Assembly (NCBI GenBank): GCA_020698575.1
Contig: CM036239.1
Coordinates: forward strand, 47,581,763 to 47,645,762
Direction of reading: 5' to 3'
Source of the DNA: Bostrychus sinensis
Lineage: Eukaryota; Chordata; Actinopteri; Gobiiformes; Eleotridae
DNA: 64,000 bases
The position numbers and the translations under genes are program-made. The notes under the pieces are model-generated. The model was not told the origin of the DNA and searched no databases. It saw only the letters and a list, made by a program, of their open reading frames with translations. Positions 1 to 13,943 of the stretch are shown piece after piece. How positions within the stretch are numbered: position 1 is the stretch's first letter; each line of letters opens with the position of its first letter.

Positions 1-371
1 AAGTAAATTAAAGACAACTTGCTGATTGACCCAGACCCTGTATTCTTGTCCAAGTATCTCTATCAAAAATTTCCAAAACAATCACCACATGTGATTTTTC
101 TGCAGAAGTTTCACGGAACGGCCACTAATTAAATTGGCATCAGTAGGAGAGGGGTCAAGGTCATATTATAACATCCTGGTTTCACCAAGGGACAAAACTA
201 AAATGCTGTGCACACAGCAGACAATGAGGTATATTAAGTTTTTAAATGGTCAGGACTTCTGGGTGGTGCAGGAACGGTATGGACGTATAGCTTGGAGCTC
301 TGCGGTGGTTAATAAAAATACCTGGTGAGATAACTCAATAATACTCATAATTATAACGTTTTGACAGAGAA
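1..371 (+). other. LTR-like tail and leader, left copy
   Basis: Left-copy equivalent of 20,145-20,514. See the entry at 19,856-20,277 for the LTR-like reading. Nothing coding is supported; the short frame at 134-328 is not open in the other copy. Confidence 0.3.
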
Positions 372-830
372 AATGCCCAAACAACAGGGAAATGTTGACC
401 AAAGGGAGAGGGCAGCGACGACATGCTAACTCTGCTCCAGGAGATGCTAACATGGCCGCCCCAGTAGGTAAGCTGTTTGGGGCCTGGTGTTTCTTTCTAA
501 TGAGCTACGGGACTTTAAAAAAGATATGAGCAGAACTGGGCAATTTTAAAAATGAAGTGAGGACATCTATTAAGGAAGACTTAAACAGTTAAAAAAGATG
601 TACGATAGCAATTGCAAAGCCAGAATGCTATCATAGCTGATGCCCAAGCAGTATAGCAGACCTCGAGGTGGCGTGCCTTGAAATGAAAGATCCATTGCTT
701 ACTATGATTAAACAAAACAGTGAGATGCATGACAAGATTGTGGACTTAGAAAGTTGGGCCGGAGAAAACAAATATGAATCTATGGGGTGCTAGAGAAGAA
801 AGAATCCTTGCCTGGAAAATCAGAATGATA
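372..830 (+). pseudogene. L1/Tx1-like ORF1 fragment, left copy
   Basis: Left-copy version of the coiled-coil ORF1 fragment at 20,515-20,985. It carries several single-base indels, so no long frame survives. Pieces of the coiled coil can still be recognised in different frames. Confidence 0.55.
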
Positions 831-1507
831 TGTTTCTGTATTATTATACAAAGAATATCAGTCTGGTCGCCGTCCGCCGTGGTTGGATTCAAATCCCAAC
901 CGTATCGTGCATTTTGCATTGATTTAAGTCACGTGTTCTTTGCGAGCAGCGTCTCAACAACAACAATCAAGATGGCGACCGAGGAGCCAGAGTTTGTTTC
1001 ATTCAGCAGTAAATTCTGTTTTAAAAAACATAAACAAAACTATTGAGTCATTAAAACCACAGCAGCTTACAGCACTAGAAGCCTTTATCTAAAAAAAAAG
1101 ATGTTTCGCATGCTTACTTTCTTGTCGCTTTGTTAATGTCACGTCTGCCATTTTCTGTTTGGCTTACTCCGCTGTCAGTTACTCGGTTTGCTCCGCTATA
1201 GAAATTGAACTGATTCAGTAGCGACCAGACTCATCACTGGTACAGCGGTGAAGCTGGAATTCCAGGCAAGTCAAATCCATCCCTGATTTGGTTCAGAATT
1301 GCTGAAACACACTTCAAGTTACACGGAGGTTCAACTTCAAATGCAGCGTCAATAGAGCATTGATTCCCAAACCAGCCCTTGCTGCCCCTCCCAGGTCAAT
1401 AATCGTCATTTCCTCCAGTTCTAGGTTAAATATCCATATACTCATTTCAGGGGATAACATGGGTTAAGCAAGACTCTGTGAGCACCAATAAGCGGGGTTT
1501 AATTTCC

Positions 1508-2292
1508 ATCCATCCATCTTCTTCCTCACAATACGTTGGGTCTGCTGAGTCTGTCGGCTCCTCCTCCACCAGTGGATCCAAATCATCACCAGGTGGTGAT
1601 CAGTAACAGCTCAGCCCCTCTCTTCAACCGAGTGTCCAAGACACACACCAAGGTCAGATGACACGACAACAAACTCAATCATTGACCTCTGGCCTAGGGA
1701 GTTTCCCTGTGCCCTGTGCACATGGACACCTTGTGCTTGAACATGGTGTTGTTATGGAACAAACTGTGGCAAGCACAGAAGTCCATAACAGAACACTGCT
1801 CAGGTTCACATCAGGGAGGCTGTTTCCTCCCAATCACACCCCGTCCAGGTGTCACTGTAGCTGCCCATGTGAGCGTTGAAGTCCCCCAGTAGACGACAGA
1901 GTCCCCAGTTGGAGCACTTTCCAGCACCCCTCCCAGGGACTCACTAGAAAGGCCAGGTACTCTACACTGCTGTTCGGCCCGTAAGCCAGAAACAACAGTG
2001 AGAGACCTGTCCCCAACCCGAGGAGTAGGGACGCGACCCTTCATTCACCGGGGAAAACTCCAACACAGGCGGCTGAGCTGGGAGCTATGAGCAAGCCCAC
2101 ACAGCCGCCGCACTCTCACCGCGGGCAATGCCAGAGTAGAAGAGAGTCCAGCTCCTCTCAAGGAGTTGGGTTCCAGAGCCCAAGCTGTAGGTGGAGGTGA
2201 GTCTGACTAAATGCGTCGTTCTATGGACAGCACAGAACAGCGAGCAAGAGAGAGGCTCACATAGTTTCACCATAACCAGAAGAAACGCACAT
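1508..2292 (-). pseudogene. RTE-like LINE endonuclease fragment, left copy
   Basis: Left-copy version of the fragment at 21,687-22,480. The minus-strand words VGDRSLTVVS and LESAPTGDSVV of the APE-type endonuclease are readable at 1,811-2,044, and LVRLTSTYSLGSGTQLLER at about 2,130-2,220. Frameshifts separate them. The low-coordinate end carries the CCATCCATCCATC tail, which is GGATGG repeats in element orientation. Confidence 0.7.
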
Positions 2293-2540
2293 ATACTCAT
2301 TTCAGGTGATAACGCAGGTTAAGCAAGACTCTGGGAGCACCAATAAGCAGGGCTTAATTTGTTTCAACTCTATCCAAACATTTGAATATTAGTTGCACCT
2401 TAAAATGGTTAAGGTGTTCATCTATGTAAATAATTTTCATTATAAAACATAAGGCATATTTATAATATCCAACTGAATAGAAAGAATGCCAACTAGGTTT
2501 TTGTTTGAAGAAAGTGCACACCAGATGTTGGACTTTCTAG

Positions 2541-2551
2541 CATATATATAT

Positions 2552-2583
<32 letters not shown>

Positions 2584-2623
2584 ATATATACAATTTTTTT
2601 TATATATATATATATTATATAAA
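2541..2623. repeat. (TA)n microsatellite, left copy
   Basis: Imperfect TA runs interrupted by a T-rich stretch, directly abutting the 3' end of R4-like copy A. Equivalent of 22,719-22,807, but shorter. Confidence 0.9.
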
Positions 2624-4268
2624 ATTGTCTCTCGCCCTCCGCGGGCGGTTTCATCCATCCAAGCTCGGGTCCTCGGGCCTGGGAGCTTGAGGGTTCTGGA
2701 CAGTATCTTTGCTGTTCCTAGGTCTGGGCTCTTCTGGACTGAGATGTCTGATGTTTTTCCTGGATCTGCTGTAGCCACTCTTCCAGTTTGGGGGTTACTG
2801 CCCCGAGTGTTCCGATGACCACGGGCACCACTGTTGCCTTCACTTCCAGGCCTTCTCAAGTTCTTCTTTGAGGCCTTTGTACTTCTCCAGTTTCTCGTGT
2901 TCCTTTTCCTGATGTTACAATCGCTTGGTATTGCGATGTCAACCACAACGGCTTTCCTCTGCTGTTTGTCCATCACCACAATGTCCAGTTGGTTCGCCAC
3001 TACCATTTTGTCTGTCTGGATCTGGAAATCCCACAGGATCTAGCTCGGTCATTCTCTATCACCTTTGGAGGTGTTTCCCATCTTGACCTCGGACTTCCAG
3101 ACTGTACTCTGCACAGATGTTCCTGTACACTATACAGCCACTTGGTTATGACGCTCCATGTATGCTTTCCCTGCCAGCATCTTACAGCCTGCAGTTTTGT
3201 GCTGGATTGTCTCAGGGGCCTCTTTGCACAGTCTGCACTGGGGTCTTGTCTTGTATGGTAGATCTGGGCCTCTATTGCTCTGGTGCTCAAGGCCTGCTCC
3301 TGTGCAGCCATGATCAGTGCCTCTGTGCTGTCCTTCAGTCCAGCCCTTTCTAGCCATTGGTAGGATTTCTCGATGTCAGCCACTTCAGTTATCTGCGATG
3401 GTAATCCCATGTAGGGGCTTTTCCTCCATGATGTTCCTCCAGCACCTCGCCTCTGTTTTCCACTGCTGAGGCATTCACTGAGCACTTTGTCATTAGGCCA
3501 TCTTCTGATGTATTCAAGGATCTTTGATGTTTCATCCTGGACAGTGGTTCTGACATCACCAGTCCTCTGCCTCCTTCCTTGCGCTTAGTGTACAGTCTCA
3601 GGGTGGGATTTGGGGTGGAACCCTCATGCATGGTCAGGAGCTTCCATGTTTTCACATCTGTGGTCTGAATCTCTTCCTATCGCCAACTTATTATTCCCGC
3701 AGGGTATCTGATGACCGGCAGCATAGCTGTTGATTGCCCGGACTTTGTTCTTGCCATTGAGAGACTCCTTAGGACTTGCCTGATCGTTGGAGATATTTGG
3801 CTGTGGCTGCTTCTTGTGGCCTGGTCCAGGTTGTCATTTGCTTGTTGGATTCCAAGGTACTTGTAGCTGTCCTCAATGTCTGCTATTCTGCCGTCTGAGA
3901 GTGGGACCCCTACTGTATGGATTACCTCCCTCTCTTTGTCACTATCCCCCACACTTCTCACCGCGAATGAACATTCCGATGTCATTGCTGTAGATCCTGG
4001 TTGCTGGATCAGTGAGTCAATGTCTCTCTTGCTCTTGGCGTACAGCTTGATATCATCCATGTAGAGGAGGTGACTGATGGTGGCCCCCTTCGTCCTGAGT
4101 CGGTACCCGTAGCCAGTCTTGGTGATTATCTGGCTGAGGGGGTCAGACCTATGCAGAACAGCAGCGGGGACAGAGCATCGCCTTGGTATATCCCACATTT
4201 GATGGACACTTGTGCAATTGGCTTGCAGTGGCCTCAAGGGTGGTCTTCACTGCCTCATCGAGTTTGCC
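2624..4268 (-). pseudogene. R4/Dong-like LINE fragment A, left copy
   Basis: Left-copy version of element A (22,808-24,483). Minus-strand frames are broken into pieces at 2,572-3,006, 3,000-3,485, 3,389-3,655 and 3,677-4,237 by small indels. Together they show the RT core (LLYMDDIKLYAKS), the zinc-finger region and the endonuclease region seen intact elsewhere in the window. Confidence 0.85.
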
Positions 4269-7200
4269 ATGAAAATAAAAAAAATGCTGAATAGCATAAT
4301 ATGGACACCTTTTTCTTACAATAAAACAAATATATTACATATAAATATTGTTATTTTCCAAAGTGTATAGTATCAGGCCTTGTTACTTTAAAAGCTGAGA
4401 TTTCTTAACCTCAAGTCATTTTAGACAAGTCTGGTGTTACTGTTTTTTTAGTGTGTGTATTTATAATTATATGATTCATGTAAATTGCATAATATGACTA
4501 ATTTGTGTTAAAAATGCCAACAGAACTGAATAAATCAATGAATGTTTAAAAATCTTTAACATCCACATTCCTAGTGCTTGCTATAAAGGAGATTTGACTG
4601 TTGTATTAGTTGAGCCAATTGTGTCAGAAGGTTATTATTTCTTAATAAAAACTAAGAAAAAGCTTTTATGTCCAACTGTAAACTGTATGGTTTTTATTTT
4701 AATTCGGATGATGTGAATGAGCGCTTGACTATACAGCATACATAGTGAGAAAAAGTCAAGTTATTTTTTATATTGCATTTACAGAACATCTATATGATAT
4801 CTTTGAACATTTTAAAATTGTATACCAAAAATACTGGCAATAAAAACAAGCAGTAAGGAATCAGTCTTTGTATGTAAAGCTTTGCAATATTGTCTTAAAT
4901 AAAATGTGTCTTAAAATGTCTTAATATCTGTTAATTGGCAGACCCAGTGAGAACTCAATATGTGCTACACTTAGAAAAAAGTATTTTCACAAACATCCAT
5001 TACAAGGAAAAAGTGTTAAGTGATATTACTGACTGTTTTTTCTGAAAAAGGTATTTGTATTAGCCTGCATGTAAACTGATAAGACTTGGGACACTTGAAA
5101 TAATTGGGGTTCAAGACAAAAAAAAAAAAAAAATTGTGTTTGCTATGTAGTTTACCCTAAGTGGCATTTGTACCCAATAGTTAGAACTTTATAACCAACA
5201 CTAATGTCCTGGCAGTAGATATGTACGCAAAGGGAAACATACATGACAAAAGCAGTTTGTTATATGAAGTATACTTAAACTAGTGAAAATGAGAACAAGA
5301 TTTATAAGAATAATTTAACCTCTGTTTCAATAATAAAATGAAAACATTATTATACATAAAAATATACGAGTAGAACGTTGTGAACAGCTTCTGAGTTCTT
5401 TTATAAATAAATAATTAGAAACTATAGCAGAAGTCCTTTTTACAGTTATTTTGTAGACGAGTCTAACACAGTAAATGTCAACATAGCCAGTTAAAAAGAA
5501 ATTGTGAAAAAGTTTGGTATCAGATGAACTGTTCAATTAGACAATACATTATTAGGATTTAAGACTATAGTATGTGGAATACCGCAGGTTCTGTGATTGC
5601 TCCAAAAATTATTTTATTATTTTCATTAATGATGTTTGTAACCTTTTGCTTTGATTGAGATTTATAATGTGGTCAGATGATAGAAAGGGAACATAAAGCT
5701 GCTCAAACCTGGTTTGATATTAACAAATTGTCTCTTAATAGACCATAATTTATGTTTTGGTAACAAAAGCAACAAAAAGAGATATTATAAGAGTTTTGAT
5801 ATGAAGTTGTTCTGGTTGTGACTGATACTAGGCTAACATGGAAACAGTATATTAATTACATAAAGGTAAAAATATCAAAGACCCATGGTATTTTATCTAA
5901 AACTGATAGATTTACTCAATTCTAGATTCAGAAATTCAAAGCGTTTTATTTATTAAAAGTGGTTTCCCTGTGCAGTTAAAATTCTTTCTTTGCTGTCCAC
6001 ACTGAATGTCACATAAATCTATGGTGTATATAAACAATAATAATTTACCAATAGGCAAAAAGGCATTTTTAAATTGCATGCGAATACGATAGAAATATAA
6101 AATATGACAACTATGCAAATATAATAGAAATACTTTATACATAAATGTGTGAGGTACTGTGCACATTAGCGGTGTGCAGTCATGGTGAATGAATGACTTA
6201 CATGTGCTAACTGTCAGATGTAAACAGTACATTTACATTACACAACACTGTAGAGATGAATATTTACTGCGCCAGAGATCAGAAAAGGAGTAAAACCATT
6301 TACGGATAATGTGTAATTTTAATTTATTTTACAAAACTGAATGTCCCAACTTGTTTTTAAACAGTTATATGATCGAATAACCTGTGCTATGGTTTGAAGA
6401 TCACACCTTGTATTATTCGCTTACATTATAATAATAAGAAGAAGAAAAAAACAGGTGAATTGTTAATAAATACACATTTGTGTGTTATTGTCTAACATAC
6501 AAGTGTTTATGTGCATTTATGACAGATATATTGTGCAGTGTGACTGAACAGTTAAACTCATCTTGACTAAGTGTAACTTTATCAAATATTATAATTCCAC
6601 TTGGACACACAGCTCGCTGAACTGAGTCACTTAACATTGATGAGGAAAAAATACACCTTATAGATGCTTAGGTCTCATTTTCTAAAACTTTGTAGATGAG
6701 TGAAAAAGTTGTACTTCACACCAGTGCAGTGATGGACCGTCACTACACACGTGACATGTTAAAGTACAGCAGTAAGAGACCTCCTGCTGCACAACACTAC
6801 ACAAACATCACAGATGTTAACAACAGTATTACATTTTATTCAGTAAAAGATCAGTTTATGTCCTCATCTAGTAAAATGTAAAACAGTGACATACAATCAA
6901 AATAACCTTTTCTTCCTCTTTTAAATGTAAACCATATAATACTTTACAGTTTATTTTCATTCAGCTCCAACAAACCATTATCAGTACAGTGGTAAGAAAT
7001 ACTACTGCATTATCATAAACCCTTTTAAGTGTAACAACAGAATAAATTTATTCAGTAAATCTGATCAGTTTGTGTCCTCATCTAATACATTGTCCTCTTT
7101 TTTTTAGTGCTATATATCTCTTTAATTGATCCACTTTTCAAACTAGCGAAATGAGCCACCACCAAAATATGTTTTTCCCTCTTATTATATTTCTTTATTT

Positions 7201-8119
7201 TTTAAAAAGAGGTCTACATCTCTTACATTAATGTACCAGTGCCTTACAAACTAGTGCATTTTTGTTTACAACTATAGCCGTTAACACTACTAACTAATTT
7301 GTCTAGATTTAAAAACCGTGACACCTATCAAAATAACCTTTTTTTTTTTTTGTTACATGGAAAATAACTAGAGAGAAAAGCGTCAAATTTAAGTAAAGAC
7401 CTCTTTTCTGGCTAAATATAACACCATCCTTAAGGTTTGTTTTTTTTACACAAAACGCAGTTTTACACAGTTTTGTATTACCATGGGGGCTAAGCTAGTG
7501 CTATCTTTAACTCTTATTATCACTCTTTATCACTAACATGTTTTTTGTAAGCTTTTTTTTTTTTTCTCGTCAGATGTAACTCTATACTATGTGTTGAAAA
7601 CTTTGATTACATGGCCAACATACACCAATTACAGATATTAAAAAAATGTTCATATGATCATAGTGAGTGGGTTTGTGACATCTACAACAGTCATAGTTTT
7701 TAGACGTTCATTAATTTTTTAAGACATTCTCCTTTATAGTTTTGAACAACTGCCATTGTCAGCATCCACAGGTCACAGTTACCACTTAACTCTGCGGGGA
7801 GGGCATCATTAGACAGCAGACTATTGCATTCACACTACTCCCGCAAACACATGGGGTTATCTTGCAGACAGAAGACCAATGTATTGACTGTTCTCTCGCA
7901 AAAACATAATAAACCTCAAACAGTACACAATTGTATCTGCTACAGAACTGAAAAAACAAGTAGAGCTATCTTAGAGGACATCTGACTAGGGAGATGTACT
8001 GTGGACACGTGAACAAAGGGTTAGGGGTAGGGAGGGGCAGGGTCAGGGGAGAGGCATGGGTCAAGGGGTCACTGAGAGGTCACAAGAGGAGGGGGGCCAT
8101 AGGTATATTATTATTTACT
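4269..8119. other. AT-rich stretch without genes, left copy
   Basis: Equivalent of 24,484-28,404. It includes the decayed non-LTR RT at 5,559-5,930 and imperfect internal repeats at about 6,780-7,340. No host gene is supported; the short frames at 5,327, 5,936 and 6,696 lack recognisable content. Confidence 0.6.
5559..5930 (+). pseudogene. Decayed non-LTR RT fragment, left copy
   Basis: Equivalent of 25,790-26,165. The RT signature words are readable only by switching frames, and stops are frequent. Confidence 0.5.
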
Positions 8120-10417
8120 ACTGTATACACTTCAGCAGCAGTGATCCTTGAGGAGCTTGGCTATCAACCAAAGAGCAACCATAAAGATCCATATCCACCA
8201 TGGAAAGAAGGTTAGAGGCTAAAATAAGTAACTCGGAGAGAAGACCAACTGTCAGAGGTCAGAACACACAACAACAGTGCACAGTGGCACAGCAACCTCC
8301 CTGAACAAGAACCAGTAACCATCACAGTGGCAGACATCCAAGAAAGAGTCTCAGGTATGAAAAACTGGACAGCACCAGGGCCGACATGATCCACACCTAC
8401 TGGCTGAAAAACCTAACTTCACTCCATGAGCGTCTGGCAGCACAAATGAACCAGCTGCTAAAGGATGGGGACCCACCCTGAATGGCTAACTGAAGGCCGG
8501 ACAATCCTGATCCAGAAGGATCCCCTGAAGGGAACAGCCCCATCCAACTATCGGCCAAAACCTCTCTCCCACCACATGGAAGCTCATGAACACAGAAGGG
8601 CATTGGTAAAAACACCAGAGGAGCTAAACACCAGCTGCTGGTAGATAGAACAGTGGCTCAGGATTGCAAGCCAGACACCCTAATCTGTGCACCGCCTGGA
8701 TTGATTACAAGAAAGCCTATGACTCAATGCCACACACATGGATCATAGAATGCTTGGAGATGTATAACATCAACAGGACTCTTCATTGCAAACTCGATGA
8801 GGCAGTGGAAGAACCACCCTTGAGGCCAACTGCAAGCCAATTGCACAAGTGTCCATCAAATGTGGGATATACCAGGAGATGCTCTGTCCCGCTGCTGTTC
8901 TGCATAGGTCTGAACCCCCTCAGCCAGATAATCACCAGACTGGCTATGGGTACCGACTCAGGAACGGGGCCACCATCAGTCACCTCCTCTACATGGATGA
9001 TATCAAGCTGTACGCCAAGAGCGAGAGAGACATTGATCACTGATCCACACAACCAGGATCTACAGCAATGACATCGGAATGTCATTCGGACTTGAGAAGG
9101 TGGGCGGATAGTGACAAAGAGAGGGAAGGTAGTCCATACAGTAGGGGTCCCACTCCCAGACGGCAGAATAGCAGACATTGAGGACAGCTACAAGTACCTT
9201 GGAATCCAACAAGCAAATGGCAACCTGGACCAGGCCACAAGAAACAGCCACAGCCAAATACCCCCAGGTAAGGCAAGTCCTAAAGGAGTCAGCTCAATGC
9301 AAGAACAAAGTCGGCACGCACACAAGCAGCTCACTGCTCGCCGTCATCAGATACCCTGCGGGAATAATAAGCTGGCCAAAGAAGAGATTCAGACCACAAT
9401 GTGAAAACACGAAGCTCCTAACCATGCATGGAGGGTTCCACCCCAAATCCAGCACCCTGAGACTGTTCACTAAGTGCAAAGAAAGGGGCAGAGGACTGGT
9501 GAGTGTCAGTACACTGTCCAGGATGAAACATCCAAGATCCTTGAATACATCAGGAAGATGGCCTCAATGGATGAAGTTCTCAGTGAATGTCTAGGCAGTG
9601 GAAAACAGAGGACGAGGTGCTGGAGGAACCATCATGGGAGGAAAAGCCCCTACATGGGATGTACCATCGACAGATAACTGAAGTGACTGACATCGAGAAA
9701 TCCTACCATGGCGAAGGGCTGGACTGAAGGACAGCACAGAGGCACTGTCATGGCTGACAAGGAGCAGGCCTTGAGCACCAGAGCATAGAGGCCCAGATCT
9801 ACATACAAGACAAGACCCCAGGTGCAGACTGTGCAAAGAGGCCCCTGAGACAATCCAGCACATAACTGCAGGCTGTAAGATGCTGGCAGGGAAAGCATAC
9901 ATGGAGCGTCATACCAAGTGGCTGGTATAGTGTACAGGAACATCTGTGCAGAGTACAGTCTGGAAGTCCCGAGGTCAAGATGGGAACACCTCCAAAGGTG
10001 ATAGAGAATGACCGAGCTAACGATCCTGTGGGACTTCCAGATCCAGACAGACAAAATGGTAGTGGCGAACAACTAACCGGACATTGTGTTGATGGACAAA
10101 CAGCAGAGGAAAGCCGTTGTGGTTGACATCGCAATACCAAGCGATTGTAACATCAGGAAAAGGAACATGAGAAACTGGAGAAGTACAAAGGCCTCAAAGA
10201 AGAACTTGAGAAGGCCTGGAAAGTGAAGGCAACAGTGGTGCCGTGGTCATCGAGCACTCGGGGCAGTAAACCCCCAAACTGGAAGAGTGGCTACAGCAGA
10301 TCCCAGGAAAAACATCAGACATCTCAGTCCAGAAGAGCGCAGTCCTAGGACAGCAAATACTGCGCAGAACCCTCAAGCTCCCAGGCCCGAGGACCCGGCT
10401 CGCCCGCGAGAGACAAA
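8120..10417 (+). pseudogene. R4/Dong-like LINE copy B, left copy
   Basis: Left-copy version of 28,405-30,729. Indels scatter the protein over frames at 8,664-9,071, 9,111-9,404 and 9,178-9,594, among others. The 351-residue C-terminal frame of the right copy is lost. Confidence 0.85.
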
Positions 10418-10453
10418 ATATATATATATTATAATATATATATCTATATATAT

Positions 10454-10492
<39 letters not shown>

Positions 10493-10493
10493 C
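10418..10493. repeat. (TA)n microsatellite, left copy
   Basis: TA run next to the 3' end of element B. It has single-base interruptions, whereas the right copy (30,730-30,811) is nearly pure. Confidence 0.9.
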
Positions 10494-10881
10494 TTAAATG
10501 GTAGAAATATAATTGAGTGTTGTAATATTAAGTAAGCATAAGCAAATTGTGTAATAGAAGTAAATGAAATCAGAAACCAAGAAGTATGATTGTAATAATT
10601 GTGTATATATTGATAAATTGCAAGGTTACTCATAACGTTCTTCATTACTTCTAAAATTACACCTCATCATTTGATTTAAAGAGGGCTGTTTATGCTCGGA
10701 AGCCATCAAATCTACTGAACTGGAGATGTTTTTGCAAGGAGAAATGTTGAAAAATACCTCCATCCAGAATCCAGACTTTTGGGGAAGTTTAATTGATACA
10801 AATATCAGTATTGATCATTTTCTTTGAGTATATTTTTTTAAGAAAATATTATTGCCCTTAAAGACATATCACAACGACTTA

Positions 10882-11521
10882 TGGTACGTTCACACCGGAC
10901 TTGAATCTGACATCAAATTCGTGTCATTCGTGTCTAGTTGCACACGTGACCATTTTGAATTCACTTGCGTCATTACGTGAGTGAATTCGCGTCATTCGCG
11001 CATCAAATTTGCGCGAATAGGGCAAATGTTTGCTTCATTCACCTGAAATGAGGGGCATGGCCGCTAGGGATACTCCCAAATGAGCCTGTCTCAGTTTGGT
11101 CACCTGTGTCCCGTGGGCTGTGGGGACTTTCCCCAGGACACTACTGCTGTACAGTAGTGCTAGTCTAGTCACAGGCTCTGTATTTTCTGTAGTTTGGAGA
11201 GTGCAATAATGTACCACACACTGCTACAGCAGCGGTCCCTGAACGTGGCGTGAATATTTGCCAAGTTCACATTTTTCAACTTCCGCAACCAGAGTGTTGG
11301 ACGCGAATCTGCATTGTTCACTTCATCCACAATTTGCATCTTTGCCTATTTGCGGGACTTGCGGTCAAACGTTCAATTTGCGTCGTTCGCGCGATCGCGG
11401 TGCGCTATTTGCTTCATTTGCACCGCAAGACTTTTATTCGGGCCTGATCACGCCTTACATAGACTTAACATGTAAATCACTCACGCCAGAAGCCTCATTC
11501 GCGTTCGGTGTGAAAATACCA
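10882..11521. mobile_element. PIF/Harbinger-like MITE, left copy
   Basis: Equivalent of 31,205-31,854. The terminal inverted repeats TGGTACGTTCACACCGGA and (reverse) TGGTATTTTCACACCGAA are both present. Internal CG-rich TTCGCG words are common. Confidence 0.65.
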
Positions 11522-11997
11522 TAGTCCAATATGCTTTAGGGGGGGGGTAATCGATACCAAATGAGTACTGCTTGAATCAATATATATCAATACCGCAGTA
11601 TCTACACTGTCCATCACTAGTGACAATTTTTTTCTAGCACAATGGGGACCGATGCTGTCAGACATTTTTGACTTGCAAACTCAGCAAGAACGGCGCTTGG
11701 TAAAATGCAGCAGAAAGCCTTAAATTACAACTGCTTTCAGTCACAAATGACTGTAATAGCAAGCTAAAATTACAAGCAGTATATTAATCAAATAGCATTG
11801 ACAATTAATCAACTAGCAAAGTCTAATGTCTGTGAGACCCTATGCAGCTGCAGCTAGTGCCATGGTTAAGACCATTACAAGGTATCAGGTACTTGTAATT
11901 GTATTGATATGGGTGAGTACTCAAATTCTTGGAAAACCGGCAACAGGACAGCCCTACTTCATACTCCCTCCTTTTTGAGCTTAATTTCACAACTTCA

Positions 11998-12556
11998 TTA
12001 TAACACCAGTCTTCCTTTATGGGACATGTGTAGGGACAGAATCCCATCAATCATGAGTTTGATGATCTGAGGCTGAGGTGGAGTTCGTAAGGCCGGTCAG
12101 AGGCCTGTACCATCTCCCAGGCTCCAACAGGAGAACATCCGTATCTTTGAACAACTGCCGGAGCACCTTGTCCCGCTGGAGAGTGTACCAGCACTGTTGG
12201 TCAGACACCCACGCAGATTCATATCCTTCATGTTTCCTGTTCGGACAATAACTTTTGTGCCTGGAGCTCTGTTTATCAGACGTTGTATTGCTTTGCGAAT
12301 GGTCATGAGCCGCTGATAGTAGACCTCCAAGGGGTAATTGCCGAAGTGAGCCCAGACACCTATGAGGACAACAGTGTTAGGTCCACCGGTCAATCTGTCC
12401 ACTTCATTTGCCACATACTGCAGCTGGAACAAAAGGATATTTGAAATGCGGAGGGAGGGCCGTGGCAGCGGAACGTCAGCAAAATGTCATTGGTGTAGTC
12501 TATGGCCATGAATGGGCCACCTTGAGCTGAACTGTGATGGTCAAACTTCTGTAGCT
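11998..12556 (-). pseudogene. NXPE last exon, left copy (frameshifted)
   Basis: Left-copy version of the exon at 32,342-32,904. Only 12,097-12,432 stays open, giving YVANEVDRLTGGPNTVVLIG and VWAHFGNYPLEVYYQRLMT. Single-base indels destroy the rest, including the region before the stop. The acceptor (TTTTCAG on the minus strand, 12,557-12,563) is kept. If the duplication is an assembly artefact, this is not a real gene copy. Confidence 0.85.
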
Positions 12557-12920
12557 CTGAAAAGAAAAAGGGACACAGTTGGAATACATTGATAGCATTA
12601 AGATATTCTCAAACATCATAGTCAAGGAAATGAAAACACAAGTACAACAACAAGTAAAATGCATTAATCAAAGTGCATGCTAGTGTGTACTAAAAATAAA
12701 TAATTGAGACACATAACCATTCAAAAACACAAACACCTTGTCCAATAGACTCACACTCTAATTTTTTAAGAAAGAACGAAATTTTCCAACTGAAATTAGG
12801 TCCGACGGCTTGAGTTCAGACGGAGCCAAGTGGACACTTGGCCAACCTGATTTCACTTAAAATTCACAATGGTGTGTGAGGTGACTGCACACCATGTTTT
12901 TTGCTGCAATGCTTACACAT

Positions 12921-12959
12921 GTATGTGTGTGTGTGTGTGTGTGTGGGGGGGGGGGGGGT
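12921..12959. repeat. (TG)n plus G-run microsatellite, left copy
   Basis: TG repeats followed by a run of about 12 G. Equivalent of 33,277-33,312. Confidence 0.9.
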
Positions 12960-13552
12960 TCGCATCAGTGTGTGTACACACATATATTGAATGTGCATGA
13001 AGAGATGTTTTTCATCATAAAGCAATGGTGAGTGTCACTAGCTGACAGACATAAATGACATGCAAATATAAATTTGTATTTGAACAGCTGCCATTGTTTG
13101 CCCTCCCTGGTAGAGAGGCTTGTTTCACAGCACAAATCCACAGTCTTCTTCTTTCTGAGTCAGTTTCTCCAAAAGCCAAGTCTTGTCCCTAACCTGAGTA
13201 AACAGTGGCTTCAGCTGACAGTGAGTGGAGTAAAGTTAAACCACTGTCCTTGCCCCCCATGGAGCATTGCCCTCCAGGTATGACGCCACTATGAAAACTA
13301 TCATATTCTTAGAATAAACTAAAAAAAAAAAGTAAGTTCCTCCAATTTAAAGAAACAGTTTTGATTGGTGAGGTAGAAATGACTCCAGTGGTACTTTGTT
13401 TTTCTGGGTGGCTGAAATGTTTCTACTGGTTTCTATGAGGACTGTATAATTAACCAGTAATGTTTTTTATAGTGTTTGGTGTGACTGTACAATAATAAAA
13501 ATGTACTTTTGAAATGTCTTTTACATTTTGTTCAAGAATATCTTTTACACAG

Positions 13553-13943
13553 TAAGGACCTTTCACATAGGATGCGGCGGGCGTCGAGCGTGGCGGTAAA
13601 TTCCATTGTTTTGTATGTGAAAGTGCAGCGCTAGAGCACAGCCACTGCTGCCGAGCTGAGTGCGCGCTGGAGTTAAAAAAAGTTCAACTTGGCTACAGCG
13701 CGCTGCTCGGCACGTCCAATCACAGAGAGAGCCTGAAAGGTTTGTTCAGACAAAGTAGAAACTGGATGTTTACTATTGTCATATTATAAAGTTAGCCGAG
13801 CTTACAGGGATGTAGCCCTCGTGCTGTGATTATGAGAAGATTATGGTGGTCCTGAACAATTACTTTCACTGAGAGGTAAAAACTATCACTCAGCTCGGCG
13901 GTGAGTTAGAGCGCCCGCCGCATCCAATGTGAAAGGAGCTTTA
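13553..13943. mobile_element. Non-autonomous TIR element, left copy
   Basis: Equivalent of 33,923-34,313. The ends are inverted copies built around CCTTTCACAT and GATGCGGCGGGCG. Confidence 0.6.

Noticed and set aside
5936..6232. 98-codon minus-strand frame as a membrane protein
   Set aside because: AT-rich sequence with no recognised motif; the frame is not kept in the right copy of the duplication.
12097..12432. A separate short NXPE-like gene
   Set aside because: It is the frameshifted left-copy version of the exon at 32,342-32,904 and should not be counted as an independent gene.
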